Shown: positions 19,915-28,616, counted from the stretch's first letter. The stretch is 64,000 nt of DNA from Mesorhizobium waimense (GCF_003601975.1 NZ_QZWZ01000011.1:124001-188000); one strand, 5' to 3'. Numbers and translations are program-made. The notes: a model not told the origin generated them from the letters alone.

Positions 19915-20766
19915 CTAGAAGAAACTGACCGGGAAATAGCGCAGATAGAATTCGGCGAAGGTGCCTTTCACGGATATCTCCTGCAGCGCGTAGTCCATGG
20001 CCGCGGCCAGCGCCGGATCGCCGGCCCTGATGGCGATGGCCATGCCCGATCCCAGATATTCAGGCGCCAGATACGGCCCGCCGGCGAAACGGCAGCAGCC
20101 CGCCGCATCCGTGCCGCCCAGCCAGAAGGCAAAGCGCATGCCGTCGCCGAAGGCGGCGTCGATCTTGCCGGCCTTTAGTTCGCCGTAGAGCGCCTCCGGG
20201 CTGTCGAGGGGGACGACCTGGACCGTGCCGAAATAGGCGCGCAGCATGCGCTCATGCGCCGAACCGGCCATCACGCCGACGCGCTTGCTGCGCAACTTGT
20301 CGAAGATCGGCTCCGCGAAGGCCGTTGTCTTCGGCATGATGAAGCGCGCCGGAAACTGCAGATAGGATCGCGAAAAGGCGTATTTGGATCGGCTCTCCGG
20401 CGTGGCGGCGATGCCGGCAATGATGGCCTCGCCTTCGCCTTTCTGCAGCGCTGCATCGAGCTCGCCCCAGGGCAGCGCCTGGATCTGGCACTTTTCAGCG
20501 ATGCCGAGTTCGGCGCAGATCGCCCGTGCCAGATCGACATGGAAGCCGGACAGCCGGCCGGCACCATCGAGAAAGTTGAACGGCGGAAAATCGGTGGTGG
20601 TGAGGAATCTGAGCCGCGGCAGTGCGGAAAGGTCGGGCTTCGGCAGCCGCTCCTTGGCGTCCCACAGCACCGGCACCTGCGGCTCGGCGGCGCGCGCCGC
20701 GCCGGCAAACGATTGCGCCCCGACCAGCATCGATACCAGGGCGATGAGTATCCACCGCAATGTCAC
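19915..20766 (-). CDS. Periplasmic amino-acid-type solute-binding protein (orphan)
   Basis: A 283-residue type II periplasmic binding protein (PF00497 fold) with a signal peptide (ILIALVSMLVGAQSFAGA, cut near AARA). It has the typical LRFLTTTDFPPFNF opening and a GFHVDLARAIC motif. I chose the GTG at 20766 because GGAG lies seven bases before it. No permease or ATPase gene is adjacent, so it either serves a transporter encoded elsewhere or acts as a sensor. The ligand is probably an amino acid or small cation-type solute; this is inferred from the family. Confidence 0.82.
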   Translation of the reverse strand: MTLRWILIALVSMLVGAQSFAGAARAAEPQVPVLWDAKERLPKPDLSALPRLRFLTTTDFPPFNFLDGAGRLSGFHVDLARAICAELGIAEKCQIQALPWGELDAALQKGEGEAIIAGIAATPESRSKYAFSRSYLQFPARFIMPKTTAFAEPIFDKLRSKRVGVMAGSAHERMLRAYFGTVQVVPLDSPEALYGELKAGKIDAAFGDGMRFAFWLGGTDAAGCCRFAGGPYLAPEYLGSGMAIAIRAGDPALAAAMDYALQEISVKGTFAEFYLRYFPVSFF

Positions 20767-21024
20767 AATAGAACTCCGCCCGTCATGCTTTCGGCTTTTC
20801 GTACGAAAATGGCGCAGGCACAATGGTTTTTGATTTCAACTTGCTGATTTAAGCGTATGATTTAGTGGGTTTGCAAATAGCAGCGCGGCGCCGCCGAAAG
20901 GGAGGCATTCGCCGGCGTCACGAAAGCGGTGCAGCTTTGCAATCCGGGGTTGATGGCGAAGCGCATGTCGGGCATCTACCATCGATCTCTCTGAGGCGAC
21001 AGGCAACATGGGGTAGATGTTGCG

Positions 21025-21756
21025 ATGGGTCATTTCGATCGCACACTGGAATACATCGATCAGCTGCAGCACGCCAACACGGCGGCCGCGGTCTGTGAAA
21101 GGCTGCTTGGCGTCACGTCGAACTTCGGCCTGACGGCGCTGATGGCGGGAACCGTTCCACAGCCAGGCACGCCGCGCGGCCAGCAGAAGGACCACGTGCT
21201 GCTGTGCGACTGGCCGGGCGAATGGCTGGAGCGCTACGTGGCGCGCAACTATGTCGATCATGACCCCGTCGTCAGCCACATGAAGCAGCTTCAGGCGCCG
21301 TTCCAGTGGAGCGAAGCGTCCGAAAGCATCCGCATCGACAAGAGCAGCGGCGAAGTGATGGGCGACGCCAGGGAGTTCAAGCTGCGCGACGGCCTGGCCT
21401 TCCCGCTGATTACCCTCGACGGCCTGATCGTCATGGTGTCGCTGGGCGGCGAGGCCGTCGAACTTTCAGAGGCCGAGTTCGGAATCGTGTCGCTGGTGTC
21501 GACCTATGCGATCGGCCGCGCCATGCAAATCCACACGATGGCGGGCAAGACCATCGATCACATTGAATTGACGCCGCGCGAGCGCGAATGCTTGCAATGG
21601 GCCGCCGTCGGCAAGTCCGAGTGGGAGATATCTCAAATTCTAGGCATCTCGGAGCACACGTCGGAGAAACATCTCCTTAACGCCAAAAGCAAACTTGGTG
21701 CCGTCAATCGGGTGCAGGCGGTCGCGGAAGCGATTAGGCGCGGCTATATTAGTTAG
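21025..21756 (+). CDS. LuxR-family quorum-sensing transcriptional regulator
   Basis: A 243-residue LuxR-type receptor. The N-terminal autoinducer-binding domain keeps the usual aromatic/acidic positions (CDWPGEW, YVDHDPVV, PFQW). The C-terminal LuxR HTH starts near residue 178 (LTPRERECLQWAAVGKS, then ISQILGISEHTSEKHL). It is expected to bind the acyl-homoserine lactone made by the adjacent synthase and to control that operon. It is 97 bp upstream of the synthase gene, on the same strand. I could not identify a convincing lux box. Confidence 0.92.
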   Translation: MGHFDRTLEYIDQLQHANTAAAVCERLLGVTSNFGLTALMAGTVPQPGTPRGQQKDHVLLCDWPGEWLERYVARNYVDHDPVVSHMKQLQAPFQWSEASESIRIDKSSGEVMGDAREFKLRDGLAFPLITLDGLIVMVSLGGEAVELSEAEFGIVSLVSTYAIGRAMQIHTMAGKTIDHIELTPRERECLQWAAVGKSEWEISQILGISEHTSEKHLLNAKSKLGAVNRVQAVAEAIRRGYIS

Positions 21757-21853
21757 TTCGGCCGCGCCGGCCTAGAAATTCTTGCCTACGTGATCGCGTA
21801 ATTTTTTCGGGAAAGCCCGGCCGTATCTTCCTCTTGAAACCAGGAGACGGCTA

Positions 21854-22492
21854 ATGCTTTTTTCCCTCACCACACAGGAATTGATGGATCGTCCCGACCT
21901 ATGGGAGGCCGTCCATCGTTTACGCTACAGGATCTTCGTCGAGGAAATGGGGTGGAGCGATCTTCAGCGCCCCGATGGCCTCGAGATCGACCAGTTCGAC
22001 CATGACGAGGCGGTGCACCAGGTCGTCATCCGCAACGGCGAACTCGCCGGCTATCAGCGGATGCTGCCGACGACGCGGGCACATCTTCTGACCGAAGTGC
22101 TGGCGGACCTCTATGAAGGGACGCCGCCCTCGGGGCCGAATGTCTGGGAACTGACCCGCTATGCGGTGGCGCCGGGCTTTCGTGACGGCAAGCGCGGTGT
22201 GTCGACCGTCGGCACCGAGCTGATCGCCGGCTTCGTCGAATGGGGGTTGCCGCGCAACGTCAACAAGGTCATCATCGAATTCGAGCCGATGTGGGTCCTG
22301 CGGGCGCTGCAGCTGCACTTCCTGGCGACGCCGCTCGGCTACCAGCGCACCTACGGCAACCAGCAGGTCGTCGCCACGCTGCTCACCTTCAACCAACATA
22401 CACTCGATGTCGTGCGTTCGCGCCGCAATCATCACGCGCCGGTGCTGGCCAGGGGATACCCCGACAGGCTCGGAATGAAACAGGCCTCGTGA
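21854..22492 (+). CDS. Acyl-homoserine-lactone synthase (LuxI family)
   Basis: A 212-residue LuxI-type enzyme that joins an acyl-ACP to S-adenosylmethionine to form an acyl-homoserine lactone. The invariant residues are present: LRYRIFVEEMGW (residues 22-33 region), the acidic pair IDQFDHDE, GYQRMLP and WELTRYAV. The ATG at 21854 follows AGGAGA. The stop is 15 bp before the crotonase gene, so the two are surely cotranscribed. The acyl chain cannot be read from the sequence. Confidence 0.95.
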   Translation: MLFSLTTQELMDRPDLWEAVHRLRYRIFVEEMGWSDLQRPDGLEIDQFDHDEAVHQVVIRNGELAGYQRMLPTTRAHLLTEVLADLYEGTPPSGPNVWELTRYAVAPGFRDGKRGVSTVGTELIAGFVEWGLPRNVNKVIIEFEPMWVLRALQLHFLATPLGYQRTYGNQQVVATLLTFNQHTLDVVRSRRNHHAPVLARGYPDRLGMKQAS

Positions 22493-22507
22493 GATTGGAG
22501 ACCCGCC

Positions 22508-23257
22508 ATGAATACCCACCCGCAACCCGAATTGCGCGGCCATGCGCTGATCGTCACGGTTTCCTCGGACGATGGCCGGCCCGTACTCGACAGGCGCGCT
22601 TATGCGAGCCTGGCCAAGACCTTCCACGAGGCCGCCGTCGATGATGACGTCCGCGTCGTGGTGCTGCGCGGCCTGGCAGGCTGCTTCTGCCTCGGCGGCG
22701 ACTTTTCCGAATTCCTCGACGCCACCAAGCATCAGCAGCTGATCGCCGCGGTCACCGACATGTTCCGCACCCTGGCGACCTTTCCCAAGCCGGTACTTGC
22801 CTGCGTGGACGGCGATGCCGTCGGCGTCGGCTGCACCATCCTGTTCCATTGCGACATGGTGATCGCTTCAAGTGGCAGCACGTTCCGGGTGCCGTTTGTC
22901 GATTTCGGCCTGGTGCCGGACGCGGCAACCAGCATCCTGGCACCTCAGAAGCTGGGCTATGCCGGCGCCTTCCGCTTCTTCTGCCTGGGCGACACGCTTC
23001 ATGCCGAAGACGCCAAGGCGCTCGGCCTGGTCGGCGAGATCGTGGCAAACGGCGGTGCCGAGGAAGCGGCTCTTCTCAGGGCAAGGCAGCTCGCCAAGAA
23101 GCCGGTCGCGGCACTCCTGCAGACGCGCGGCCTGCTCAAGGGCGACACCAACGTGCTGTGCGACCGCATCGACCAGGAGATATCGCTGTTCCAGCAGGCG
23201 CTGCAGGACGACACCACCCTGAAGCGGCTGCAGCGGATTGCCCGGCTGGCGGCATAA
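22508..23257 (+). CDS. Crotonase-family enzyme, isomerase-type, linked to AHL synthase
   Basis: A 249-residue crotonase-fold protein. The oxyanion-hole segment is at about 57-66 (AGCFCLGGDF). Both hydratase catalytic glutamates are replaced: the position in the GCE-type motif is Thr110 (GCTILFHCD), and that in the PE motif is Phe130 (VPFVDFG). Instead Asp138 (LVPDAATS) lies where delta3-delta2-enoyl-CoA isomerases carry their acid. Hydration is therefore unlikely and double-bond isomerisation likely. Its place 15 bp after luxI suggests it shapes the acyl group of the signal. A database label of enoyl-CoA hydratase would be misleading. Confidence 0.85.
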   Translation: MNTHPQPELRGHALIVTVSSDDGRPVLDRRAYASLAKTFHEAAVDDDVRVVVLRGLAGCFCLGGDFSEFLDATKHQQLIAAVTDMFRTLATFPKPVLACVDGDAVGVGCTILFHCDMVIASSGSTFRVPFVDFGLVPDAATSILAPQKLGYAGAFRFFCLGDTLHAEDAKALGLVGEIVANGGAEEAALLRARQLAKKPVAALLQTRGLLKGDTNVLCDRIDQEISLFQQALQDDTTLKRLQRIARLAA

Positions 23258-23361
23258 AGGCGCCTGGCCAGTAAGTAGATCGTCGCCGAAATGGGCCGAT
23301 CCGGAGGAAGGCTAAAGCGTGTAGCGGTTTTCCGTCCGGAATTGCGTAAAAACAAAGAGTT

Positions 23362-23400
23362 AGAGAGGTTCAGCGATTCTATCAATCGCTGAACCTCTCT
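23362..23400. repeat. Palindromic intergenic repeat, terminator-like
   Basis: A perfect 17-bp inverted repeat (AGAGAGGTTCAGCGATT / AATCGCTGAACCTCTCT) around CTATC, just between the convergent crotonase and ppk2 genes. From memory, this type of GTTCAGCG-containing palindrome is common between Mesorhizobium genes. It can also act as a two-way transcription terminator. Confidence 0.8.
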
Positions 23401-23438
23401 AGGCGCGTTTTTCCAGACCCGCTATTTTTCCAGGCCAG

Positions 23439-24344
23439 TCATTTCTCCAGGAATGATGGCCCTTCGCCGATGATCTTCTTGTCTTCCTTGCCGACAACAT
23501 CGAGATCGCGACCGTCATAGGGCAGCGACAATAGGATGCGCCGGATGACGGCCAGCCGCGCCCGTCGCTTGTCGTTGGCCCGCACGATGATCCAGGGCGC
23601 GAATTCCTTGTGCGTGCGCTCGACCATGAGGTCGCGCGCCTTGGTGTAGTCGTCCCATTTGCCGATGCCGGCGGTATCGATCGGCGAGAACTTCCAGTTC
23701 TTCAAGGGACTGTAGCGACGGTCGTGGAACCGTTCGAGCTGCGTCTCCCGGCCGATGTTCAGCCAAAACTTGAAGAAATGGATGCCCTCATTGCAGATCA
23801 TCCGCTCGAAATGCGGCGTCTCGTCGAGGAATTTCTCGTGCTGCTCGGGGGTGCAGAAGCCCATGACCGGCTCGACACCGCCGCGGTTGTACCAGGAGCG
23901 GTCGAAGGTGACGAACTCTCCTGAAGTGGGGAAGTGGTCGACGTAGCGCTGGTAGTACCACTGTCCAACCTCGGTCGGGGTTGGCTTGGTCAGCGCCACG
24001 TTGCGCGCGGTGCGCGGGTTCATGTATTGGCGCAGCACGAAGATCGTGCCGCCCTTGCCGGCGGCATCGCGTCCCTCGAACAGCGCCATCACCCGCTTGC
24101 CGGTCGCCTGCAGCCAGGCCTGCGCCTTGACCAGCTCGATCTGCAGCTTCTCGAGCGTCTCGTCATATTCGGCGCCCTTCATTTTCTTGTCATAGGGGTA
24201 GCCGCCCGCGGTCAGCTTGTTGTCCTCAATCCAGTCCGGAAGCACGGGATCCTCGATGTCGAACTCCCGCTCCTTGCCGTCGATCTTGATCTTCAGCGGA
24301 CCCTGTGCCGGTGGCGGGGCGGGACTTTCCTTGGGTTTTTTCAT
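23439..24344 (-). CDS. ppk2: Polyphosphate kinase 2
   Basis: A 301-residue PPK2-family kinase using polyphosphate to phosphorylate nucleotides. The Walker A is [12 protein letters not shown] (residues 89-100) and the Walker B is [10 protein letters not shown] (near 147). A lid segment with arginines ([13 protein letters not shown]) follows. It is a one-domain PPK2 of usual length. It lies divergently next to the phosphate sensor kinase gene phoR, which fits phosphate-storage metabolism. Confidence 0.93.
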   Translation of the reverse strand: MKKPKESPAPPPAQGPLKIKIDGKEREFDIEDPVLPDWIEDNKLTAGGYPYDKKMKGAEYDETLEKLQIELVKAQAWLQATGKRVMALFEGRDAAGKGGTIFVLRQYMNPRTARNVALTKPTPTEVGQWYYQRYVDHFPTSGEFVTFDRSWYNRGGVEPVMGFCTPEQHEKFLDETPHFERMICNEGIHFFKFWLNIGRETQLERFHDRRYSPLKNWKFSPIDTAGIGKWDDYTKARDLMVERTHKEFAPWIIVRANDKRRARLAVIRRILLSLPYDGRDLDVVGKEDKKIIGEGPSFLEK

Positions 24345-24445
24345 CGAGACGAACCTTTTCAGCTTGCGGACTCATGCTATGGGGAGCCTCAAATCCGGTC
24401 CAGCGGAAGTTTTCCAGCGACCGGAGCAGGGCACGGGACGCGCGA

Positions 24446-25711
24446 ATGGCTGACATCGGCGCAGAGCGGCAAACGATGGCGCAGGCTGTCACGGCACGGC
24501 TGTGGAACGGCCGCTGGCTGCTGGCCGCCGGCTTCGTTGCGGTGCTCGCCGTCTATGGCTTTGCCGGCATGTCGGCCTATGTCGTTCTGGCGGCGCTGGC
24601 GCTGCTGCTTGCGGCGGCGCTGTTGCCTTCCGGTTCTGCGCGTCACTCCGCCGAAGATGCGGCGGCGATCGAGGCGAGCGGGCTGCAGCGGCTTTCCGGG
24701 GAATATCTCGCCGCCGCCGTTGCAGACCCGCTGATCATCTTCGACCGCACCGCCACCATCGTTCACGCCAACGCGGCCGCTTTCGCCGCCTTCGGCGGCA
24801 TCGCGCCGGGCATGACGCTGTCGCTGAAATTCCGCGCCCCCGAAATGCAGGCCTTGCTGGATGGCGTGCTCTCGGGGACCGTGGCGTCGGATGTCGTCGA
24901 CTACACCGAAAAGCTGCCGGTCGAGCGGGCCTACCGGGTCAGTGCGTCCTCGGTCGGCCATGCCACCGATCTCTATGTGCTGGTGTTCAAGGACCAGAGC
25001 GAGGCGCGCCGGATCGACCGGATGCGCGCCGACTTCATCGCCAATGCCAGCCACGAGCTGCGCACCCCGCTTGCCTCGATATCCGGCTTCATCGAAACGC
25101 TGAGGGGGCCGGCCCGTGGCGATCCGGCGGCGCGCGACCAGTTCCTGCAGATCATGCAGAACCAGACCGGCCGCATGGCGCGCCTGATCGACGATCTCCT
25201 GTCGCTGTCGCGGCTGGAGATGAAGCCCTATCTGAAGCCCGGAACCGAGGTCGATCTGCGCCAGACCATCGACAGCGTCATCGACTCGCTTGGGCCGCTT
25301 ACCCGGGAAACCGGCGTCGTCATCGAACGCGATTTCGTCGAGGGGCCGCTCGACGTGCCGGGAGATCGTGACGAGCTCTTCCAGGTCTTTGAAAACCTAT
25401 TGGAGAACGCCTGCAAGTACGGGCAGTCGGGTGGGCGCGTCACGGTGTCGATCGCCCGCACCGAGACCGGCCCCGAAGCCGGCATTGATGTGACCATCAG
25501 GGACTACGGCCCCGGCATTCCCGAAGAGCATATCCCGCGCATCACCGAGCGCTTCTACCGGGTCGATGTCGAGAACAGCCGCACCCAGAAAGGCACGGGC
25601 CTGGGACTGTCGATCGTCAAGCACATCCTGACACGCCACAACGCCAGGCTGTCGATCAAGTCGGAAGTCGGCAAGGGCGCGGCGTTCTCGGTTCATTTGC
25701 CGGCGCGCTAA
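24446..25711 (+). CDS. phoR: Phosphate regulon-type sensor histidine kinase
   Basis: A 421-residue membrane kinase. Two close hydrophobic segments span residues 17-55. A PAS domain follows (about 85-185; DPLIIFDRTATIVHANAA), then HisKA with His203 (NASHELRTPLAS), and an HATPase domain with the N box (ENLLENACKYG), G1 (RDYGPGIP) and G2 (GTGLGLSIVKH). This is PhoR architecture, and phoU follows. The ATG at 24446 was chosen; the frame stays open upstream without family similarity. The usual pstSCAB and phoB genes are absent here. Confidence 0.8.
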   Translation: MADIGAERQTMAQAVTARLWNGRWLLAAGFVAVLAVYGFAGMSAYVVLAALALLLAAALLPSGSARHSAEDAAAIEASGLQRLSGEYLAAAVADPLIIFDRTATIVHANAAAFAAFGGIAPGMTLSLKFRAPEMQALLDGVLSGTVASDVVDYTEKLPVERAYRVSASSVGHATDLYVLVFKDQSEARRIDRMRADFIANASHELRTPLASISGFIETLRGPARGDPAARDQFLQIMQNQTGRMARLIDDLLSLSRLEMKPYLKPGTEVDLRQTIDSVIDSLGPLTRETGVVIERDFVEGPLDVPGDRDELFQVFENLLENACKYGQSGGRVTVSIARTETGPEAGIDVTIRDYGPGIPEEHIPRITERFYRVDVENSRTQKGTGLGLSIVKHILTRHNARLSIKSEVGKGAAFSVHLPAR

Positions 25712-25825
25712 GGCTGTACTATTTACTAACTGGCCGTTTCTTCTTTCTGTCATCCGGCGCGCGTATCAGCATAGGATTCGAGGAAACGACTCGAGCCAGA
25801 AGATTCCGGGGAAGGCATTTCGTCC

Positions 25826-26551
25826 ATGCAGTCCGTGCATATCGTCAGCGCCTATGACGAAGAGCTGAAATACCTGTCGAAGCGGATCGCTGCGATGGGT
25901 GGGCATGCCGAACGCATGGTCGAGCAGGCGATCACCGCCTTGGTCAATGCCGATCCCGGTCTCGCCCAGAAGGTCATCCGAGATGACGTCGTCCTCGATG
26001 AAGGACAGCGCGAGATCGACGACAAGGCGATCGTCATCATCGCCAAGCGCCAGCCGATGGCGACGGATTTGCGCGAGATCGTCGGCGCGATCCGCATCTC
26101 CGCCGACATCGAGCGCGTCGGCGACCTCGGCAAGAACGTCGCCAAGCGGGTGGTGGCCGTCACCGACGGGCGCCAGCCGACCAGCCTGTTCCGCGGCCTC
26201 GAGGCCCTGGCTGACCTGGCGTTGACGCAGCTCAAGGAAGTGCTCGACGTCTACGCCTCGCGCTCGGTCGAGAACATCGGCTTCGTCCGCGATCGCGACG
26301 ACCAGATCGACGCCATGTACACCTCGCTGTTTCGCGAACTCCTGACCTACATGATGGAAGATCCACGCAACATCACGCCCTGTACGCATCTGCTGTTCTG
26401 CGCCAAGAACATCGAGCGCATCGGTGACCACGCCACCAACATCGCCGAGACCATCTACTACATCGTCACCGGCGACCAGATGGCGGCCGAGCGGCCGAAG
26501 GGCGACAAGACGGACAAGATTGTCCTTCCCAGCGCCGTTCCGGCTAAGTGA
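25826..26551 (+). CDS. phoU: Phosphate signalling protein PhoU
   Basis: A 241-residue, all-helical PhoU with two tandem three-helix repeats. Each repeat contains a metal-binding E/D-x-x-x-D-type motif (DDVVLDEGQREID in the first, VRDRDDQIDAMY in the second). PhoU links the Pst transporter to the PhoR kinase. It follows phoR by 114 bp. Confidence 0.93.
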   Translation: MQSVHIVSAYDEELKYLSKRIAAMGGHAERMVEQAITALVNADPGLAQKVIRDDVVLDEGQREIDDKAIVIIAKRQPMATDLREIVGAIRISADIERVGDLGKNVAKRVVAVTDGRQPTSLFRGLEALADLALTQLKEVLDVYASRSVENIGFVRDRDDQIDAMYTSLFRELLTYMMEDPRNITPCTHLLFCAKNIERIGDHATNIAETIYYIVTGDQMAAERPKGDKTDKIVLPSAVPAK

Positions 26552-26642
26552 ACGACGTCCCCTCGAACCCCCGGCTAATTTAGGCTAAGCTTCCCCGAAC
26601 GTATCTGATCCTGACCCGAGGCCATGCCTCGAGGAGGTAGCG

Positions 26643-27653
26643 ATGGAAAACGTTCGGAACCTGACCGCGGCCCCGCTGGCGACATCCGGCATCATCGCAT
26701 CCAGCGTCTATACCGCCGGCCGGCGCATCGCCGACATTCCGATCGAGGAGGCCGGCGAATGGGCGGCCAAGCCCGGCCACGTCGTCTGGATCGGGCTCCT
26801 CGAACCGGACCGCAACCTTTTGCTGCGCGTCCAGGCGCAATTCCATTTGCATGAGCTGGCGATCGAGGATGCCGAACATCCGCACCAGCGGCCGAAGATC
26901 GAGCAATATGGCGACGCCCTGTTCATCGTCGCCCGCACCGCCCAGCTGATCGATGGCCGCGTCACCTTCGGCGAGACGCATCTGTTCGTCGGCGCCGGCT
27001 ACATCGTCAGCGTCAGGCACGGCCCGTCGACCTCCTATGCCGCCGTTCGCCAGCACTGGGAAAGCTGCCCGCATTCATTGGCCAAGGGCGAGGATTTCGT
27101 CCTCTATGCCATTCTCGACTTCATCGTCGACAACTACATGCCGGTGCTCGAGCAGATCGACGACGAAGTCGAAGCGATCGAGGACAGGGTGCTGCTGCAG
27201 CCGATGACCGGCCCCGATATCGAGCGGCTCTATATGCTGCGCCGCGATCTGTTGCGCCTGCGCAATGCAGCTCTTCCCCTGGTGGAGGTCTGCCGCCGGC
27301 TGACCAGCGCCGAGTTGCCGCAGATCCATGCCGCCATGCACCCGCTGTTTCGCGACGTCACCGATCATATCCGCACCGTCCAGGAGAAGATCGACAGCTT
27401 GCGGGAAGTTCTGGCCTTCGCCTTCGAGGCCAGCCTGCTGGTTGGCCAGAGCCAGGAAACGGCGAACACCAAGAAGCTCGCCTCATGGGCTGCCATCCTG
27501 GCGGTGCCGACGGCGCTCGCCGGCATCTATGGCATGAATTTCAACGACATGCCGGAACTGAAGATGGAATACGGCTATCCGGTCGTGCTGGGGGCGATCG
27601 CGCTGATCTGCTCGTTCCTGTACTGGCGGTTCAGGAAGAACGGCTGGCTGTGA
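26643..27653 (+). CDS. corA: CorA-family magnesium/cobalt transporter
   Basis: A 336-residue CorA-type channel. A large cytoplasmic alpha/beta domain is followed by a long helix and two C-terminal membrane segments. The selectivity signature YGMNFNDMPE is at about residue 296. AGGAGGT precedes the ATG closely. It follows phoU by 91 bp but has no obvious functional link to it. Confidence 0.92.
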   Translation: MENVRNLTAAPLATSGIIASSVYTAGRRIADIPIEEAGEWAAKPGHVVWIGLLEPDRNLLLRVQAQFHLHELAIEDAEHPHQRPKIEQYGDALFIVARTAQLIDGRVTFGETHLFVGAGYIVSVRHGPSTSYAAVRQHWESCPHSLAKGEDFVLYAILDFIVDNYMPVLEQIDDEVEAIEDRVLLQPMTGPDIERLYMLRRDLLRLRNAALPLVEVCRRLTSAELPQIHAAMHPLFRDVTDHIRTVQEKIDSLREVLAFAFEASLLVGQSQETANTKKLASWAAILAVPTALAGIYGMNFNDMPELKMEYGYPVVLGAIALICSFLYWRFRKNGWL

Positions 27654-27657
27654 AGGA

Positions 27658-27734
27658 GTGAGTAGCGAGTAGTCAGTAGTGATCGGTGCCTGCGGCGCTC
27701 GTCGACTATTCCCTCACGACTACTCACTATTCAC
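27658..27734. repeat. Inverted repeat between corA and gcrA
   Basis: GTGAGTAGCGAGTAGT (27658-27673) pairs at 14 of 16 positions with ACTACTCACTATTCAC (27719-27734). It fills the gap between two convergent genes. The short GTGAGTAGT units look like a simple-sequence-derived intergenic element; it could end transcription from both sides. Confidence 0.65.
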
Positions 27735-27739
27735 GCCGC

Positions 27740-28258
27740 TCAGCGGCTCCGCCGCCGCTCCGCCGCCGGCTGGAACGCCACCCTTGCGTGATACTTGCAG
27801 TAGGGGCCGGTTTCGGCGGCATCGTTGCCGCAGAAGTTGAAGTCTTCCGACAGCGGATCGCCATTCGGCCATTTGCAGGTGCGCTCGGTCAGTTCGACCA
27901 GTTGCAGGTGCCGGGAAATCGGTACGACGACGTTCTCGACCGGGCGGATGTAGTGGCGCGCCACCGGTACGGCATCGAACTGCACTTGCAGCGCGTTTGC
28001 GCCGATCGAGGTGGTGACGTGGCGCTGCGTGCTTGCGGCGCGCGACACCGACTTTTGGACGGATGATCCCTGCACTGCCTTCTTCTGGCGCGCGGGGTTG
28101 GCCGTCGCGCGTCCGCGGCCCGACAGCTTCAGGCGATGCACCTTGCCGATGACCGCGTTGCGGCTGACGCCCCCGAGCTGTGCGGCAATCTGGCTGGCGC
28201 TCAGCCCCTCCGACCACAGTTTCCTGAGAAGTTCTACCCGCTCGTCAGTCCAGTTCAT
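27740..28258 (-). CDS. gcrA: Cell cycle regulator GcrA
   Basis: A 172-residue GcrA. The N-terminal HTH is at residues 1-45 (MNWTDERVELLRKLWSEG, then SASQIAAQLGGVSRNAVIGK), followed by a basic linker and a C-terminal Cys/His-rich part (CKWPNGD, FCGN, YCKYH). GcrA binds sigma70 and activates promoters that carry GANTC sites methylated by CcrM. I chose the ATG at 28258, preceded by AGGAG, over the longer frame from 28363. Three GANTC sites lie upstream. Confidence 0.95.
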   Translation of the reverse strand: MNWTDERVELLRKLWSEGLSASQIAAQLGGVSRNAVIGKVHRLKLSGRGRATANPARQKKAVQGSSVQKSVSRAASTQRHVTTSIGANALQVQFDAVPVARHYIRPVENVVVPISRHLQLVELTERTCKWPNGDPLSEDFNFCGNDAAETGPYCKYHARVAFQPAAERRRSR

Positions 28259-28403
28259 GAGACCGCGCTCCTGCTTAAGCGTGCGGCGGTCGGAATCCTT
28301 TCCCGTCCCGGCTCTCGCCGGGCAGACAACACCACATATACCGGGTGATTGGGTCCGCCGCACGAAATCTAGTTATTTCTCGACTACAAATACCTCATGC
28401 GCT

Positions 28404-28439
28404 GACTCGCTGACAAGAGTCCCAAAGGCAACACGAATC
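28404..28439. promoter_or_regulatory. Cluster of three GANTC (CcrM methylation) sites upstream of gcrA
   Basis: GACTC, GAGTC and GAATC lie at 28404, 28417 and 28435, between 146 and 181 bp from the gcrA start codon. GcrA acts at methylated GANTC sites, so cell-cycle-dependent autoregulation is plausible. The sites are seen directly; the function is inferred. Confidence 0.55.
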
Positions 28440-28563
28440 AGTTTTTAGGGTTTTCCCCAACTTGCCCGGTCGCTGATGAGCCGGTGTCCTGTCGGAGGGC
28501 GTGCCGCGCGCCTATGCGCGACGTTTTCGTTGACTTCATGGCCGAAAAACACGATAAGCCGCG

Positions 28564-28589
28564 AAGGCCGCCGCTTTGGCGGCTTTTTT
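28564..28589 (+). terminator. Intrinsic terminator upstream of argD (possible attenuator or sRNA end)
   Basis: The stem AAGGCCGCC / GGCGGCTTT encloses GCTTT and runs into six T residues. It lies 28 bp before the argD ATG on the same strand, with no upstream gene on that strand to terminate. Confidence 0.7.
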
Positions 28590-28616
28590 GATTTTCCGGT
28601 ACCGGAGACGCATATA

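Larger units (their letters stand above)
28259..28616. other. 358-bp divergent gcrA-argD region with clustered GANTC sites and a + strand terminator
   Basis: No protein gene is seen. Three CcrM target sites lie in 36 bp: GACTC (28404-28408), GAGTC (28417-28421) and GAATC (28435-28439). An intrinsic terminator reading to the right is at 28564-28589, although the argD start is at 28617 and gcrA reads to the left. A leader transcript or small RNA must therefore begin and end inside this region. A perfect 12-bp palindrome (TCCGGTACCGGA) is at 28595-28606, overlapping the argD ribosome-binding site. Confidence 0.6.

Noticed and set aside
20836..21024. Possible small RNA or leader in the gap before the luxR gene
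   Set aside because: Some short inverted repeats are present, but I see no terminator or conserved element to support a call.
21757..21853. Possible lux box upstream of the AHL synthase gene
   Set aside because: TTGCCTACGTGATCGCGTAA has only weak symmetry, and I could not align it with a known lux/tra box.
25740..25760. Possible Pho box (CTGTCAT) upstream of phoU
   Set aside because: Only one repeat unit is present; the second unit at 11-bp spacing is missing.
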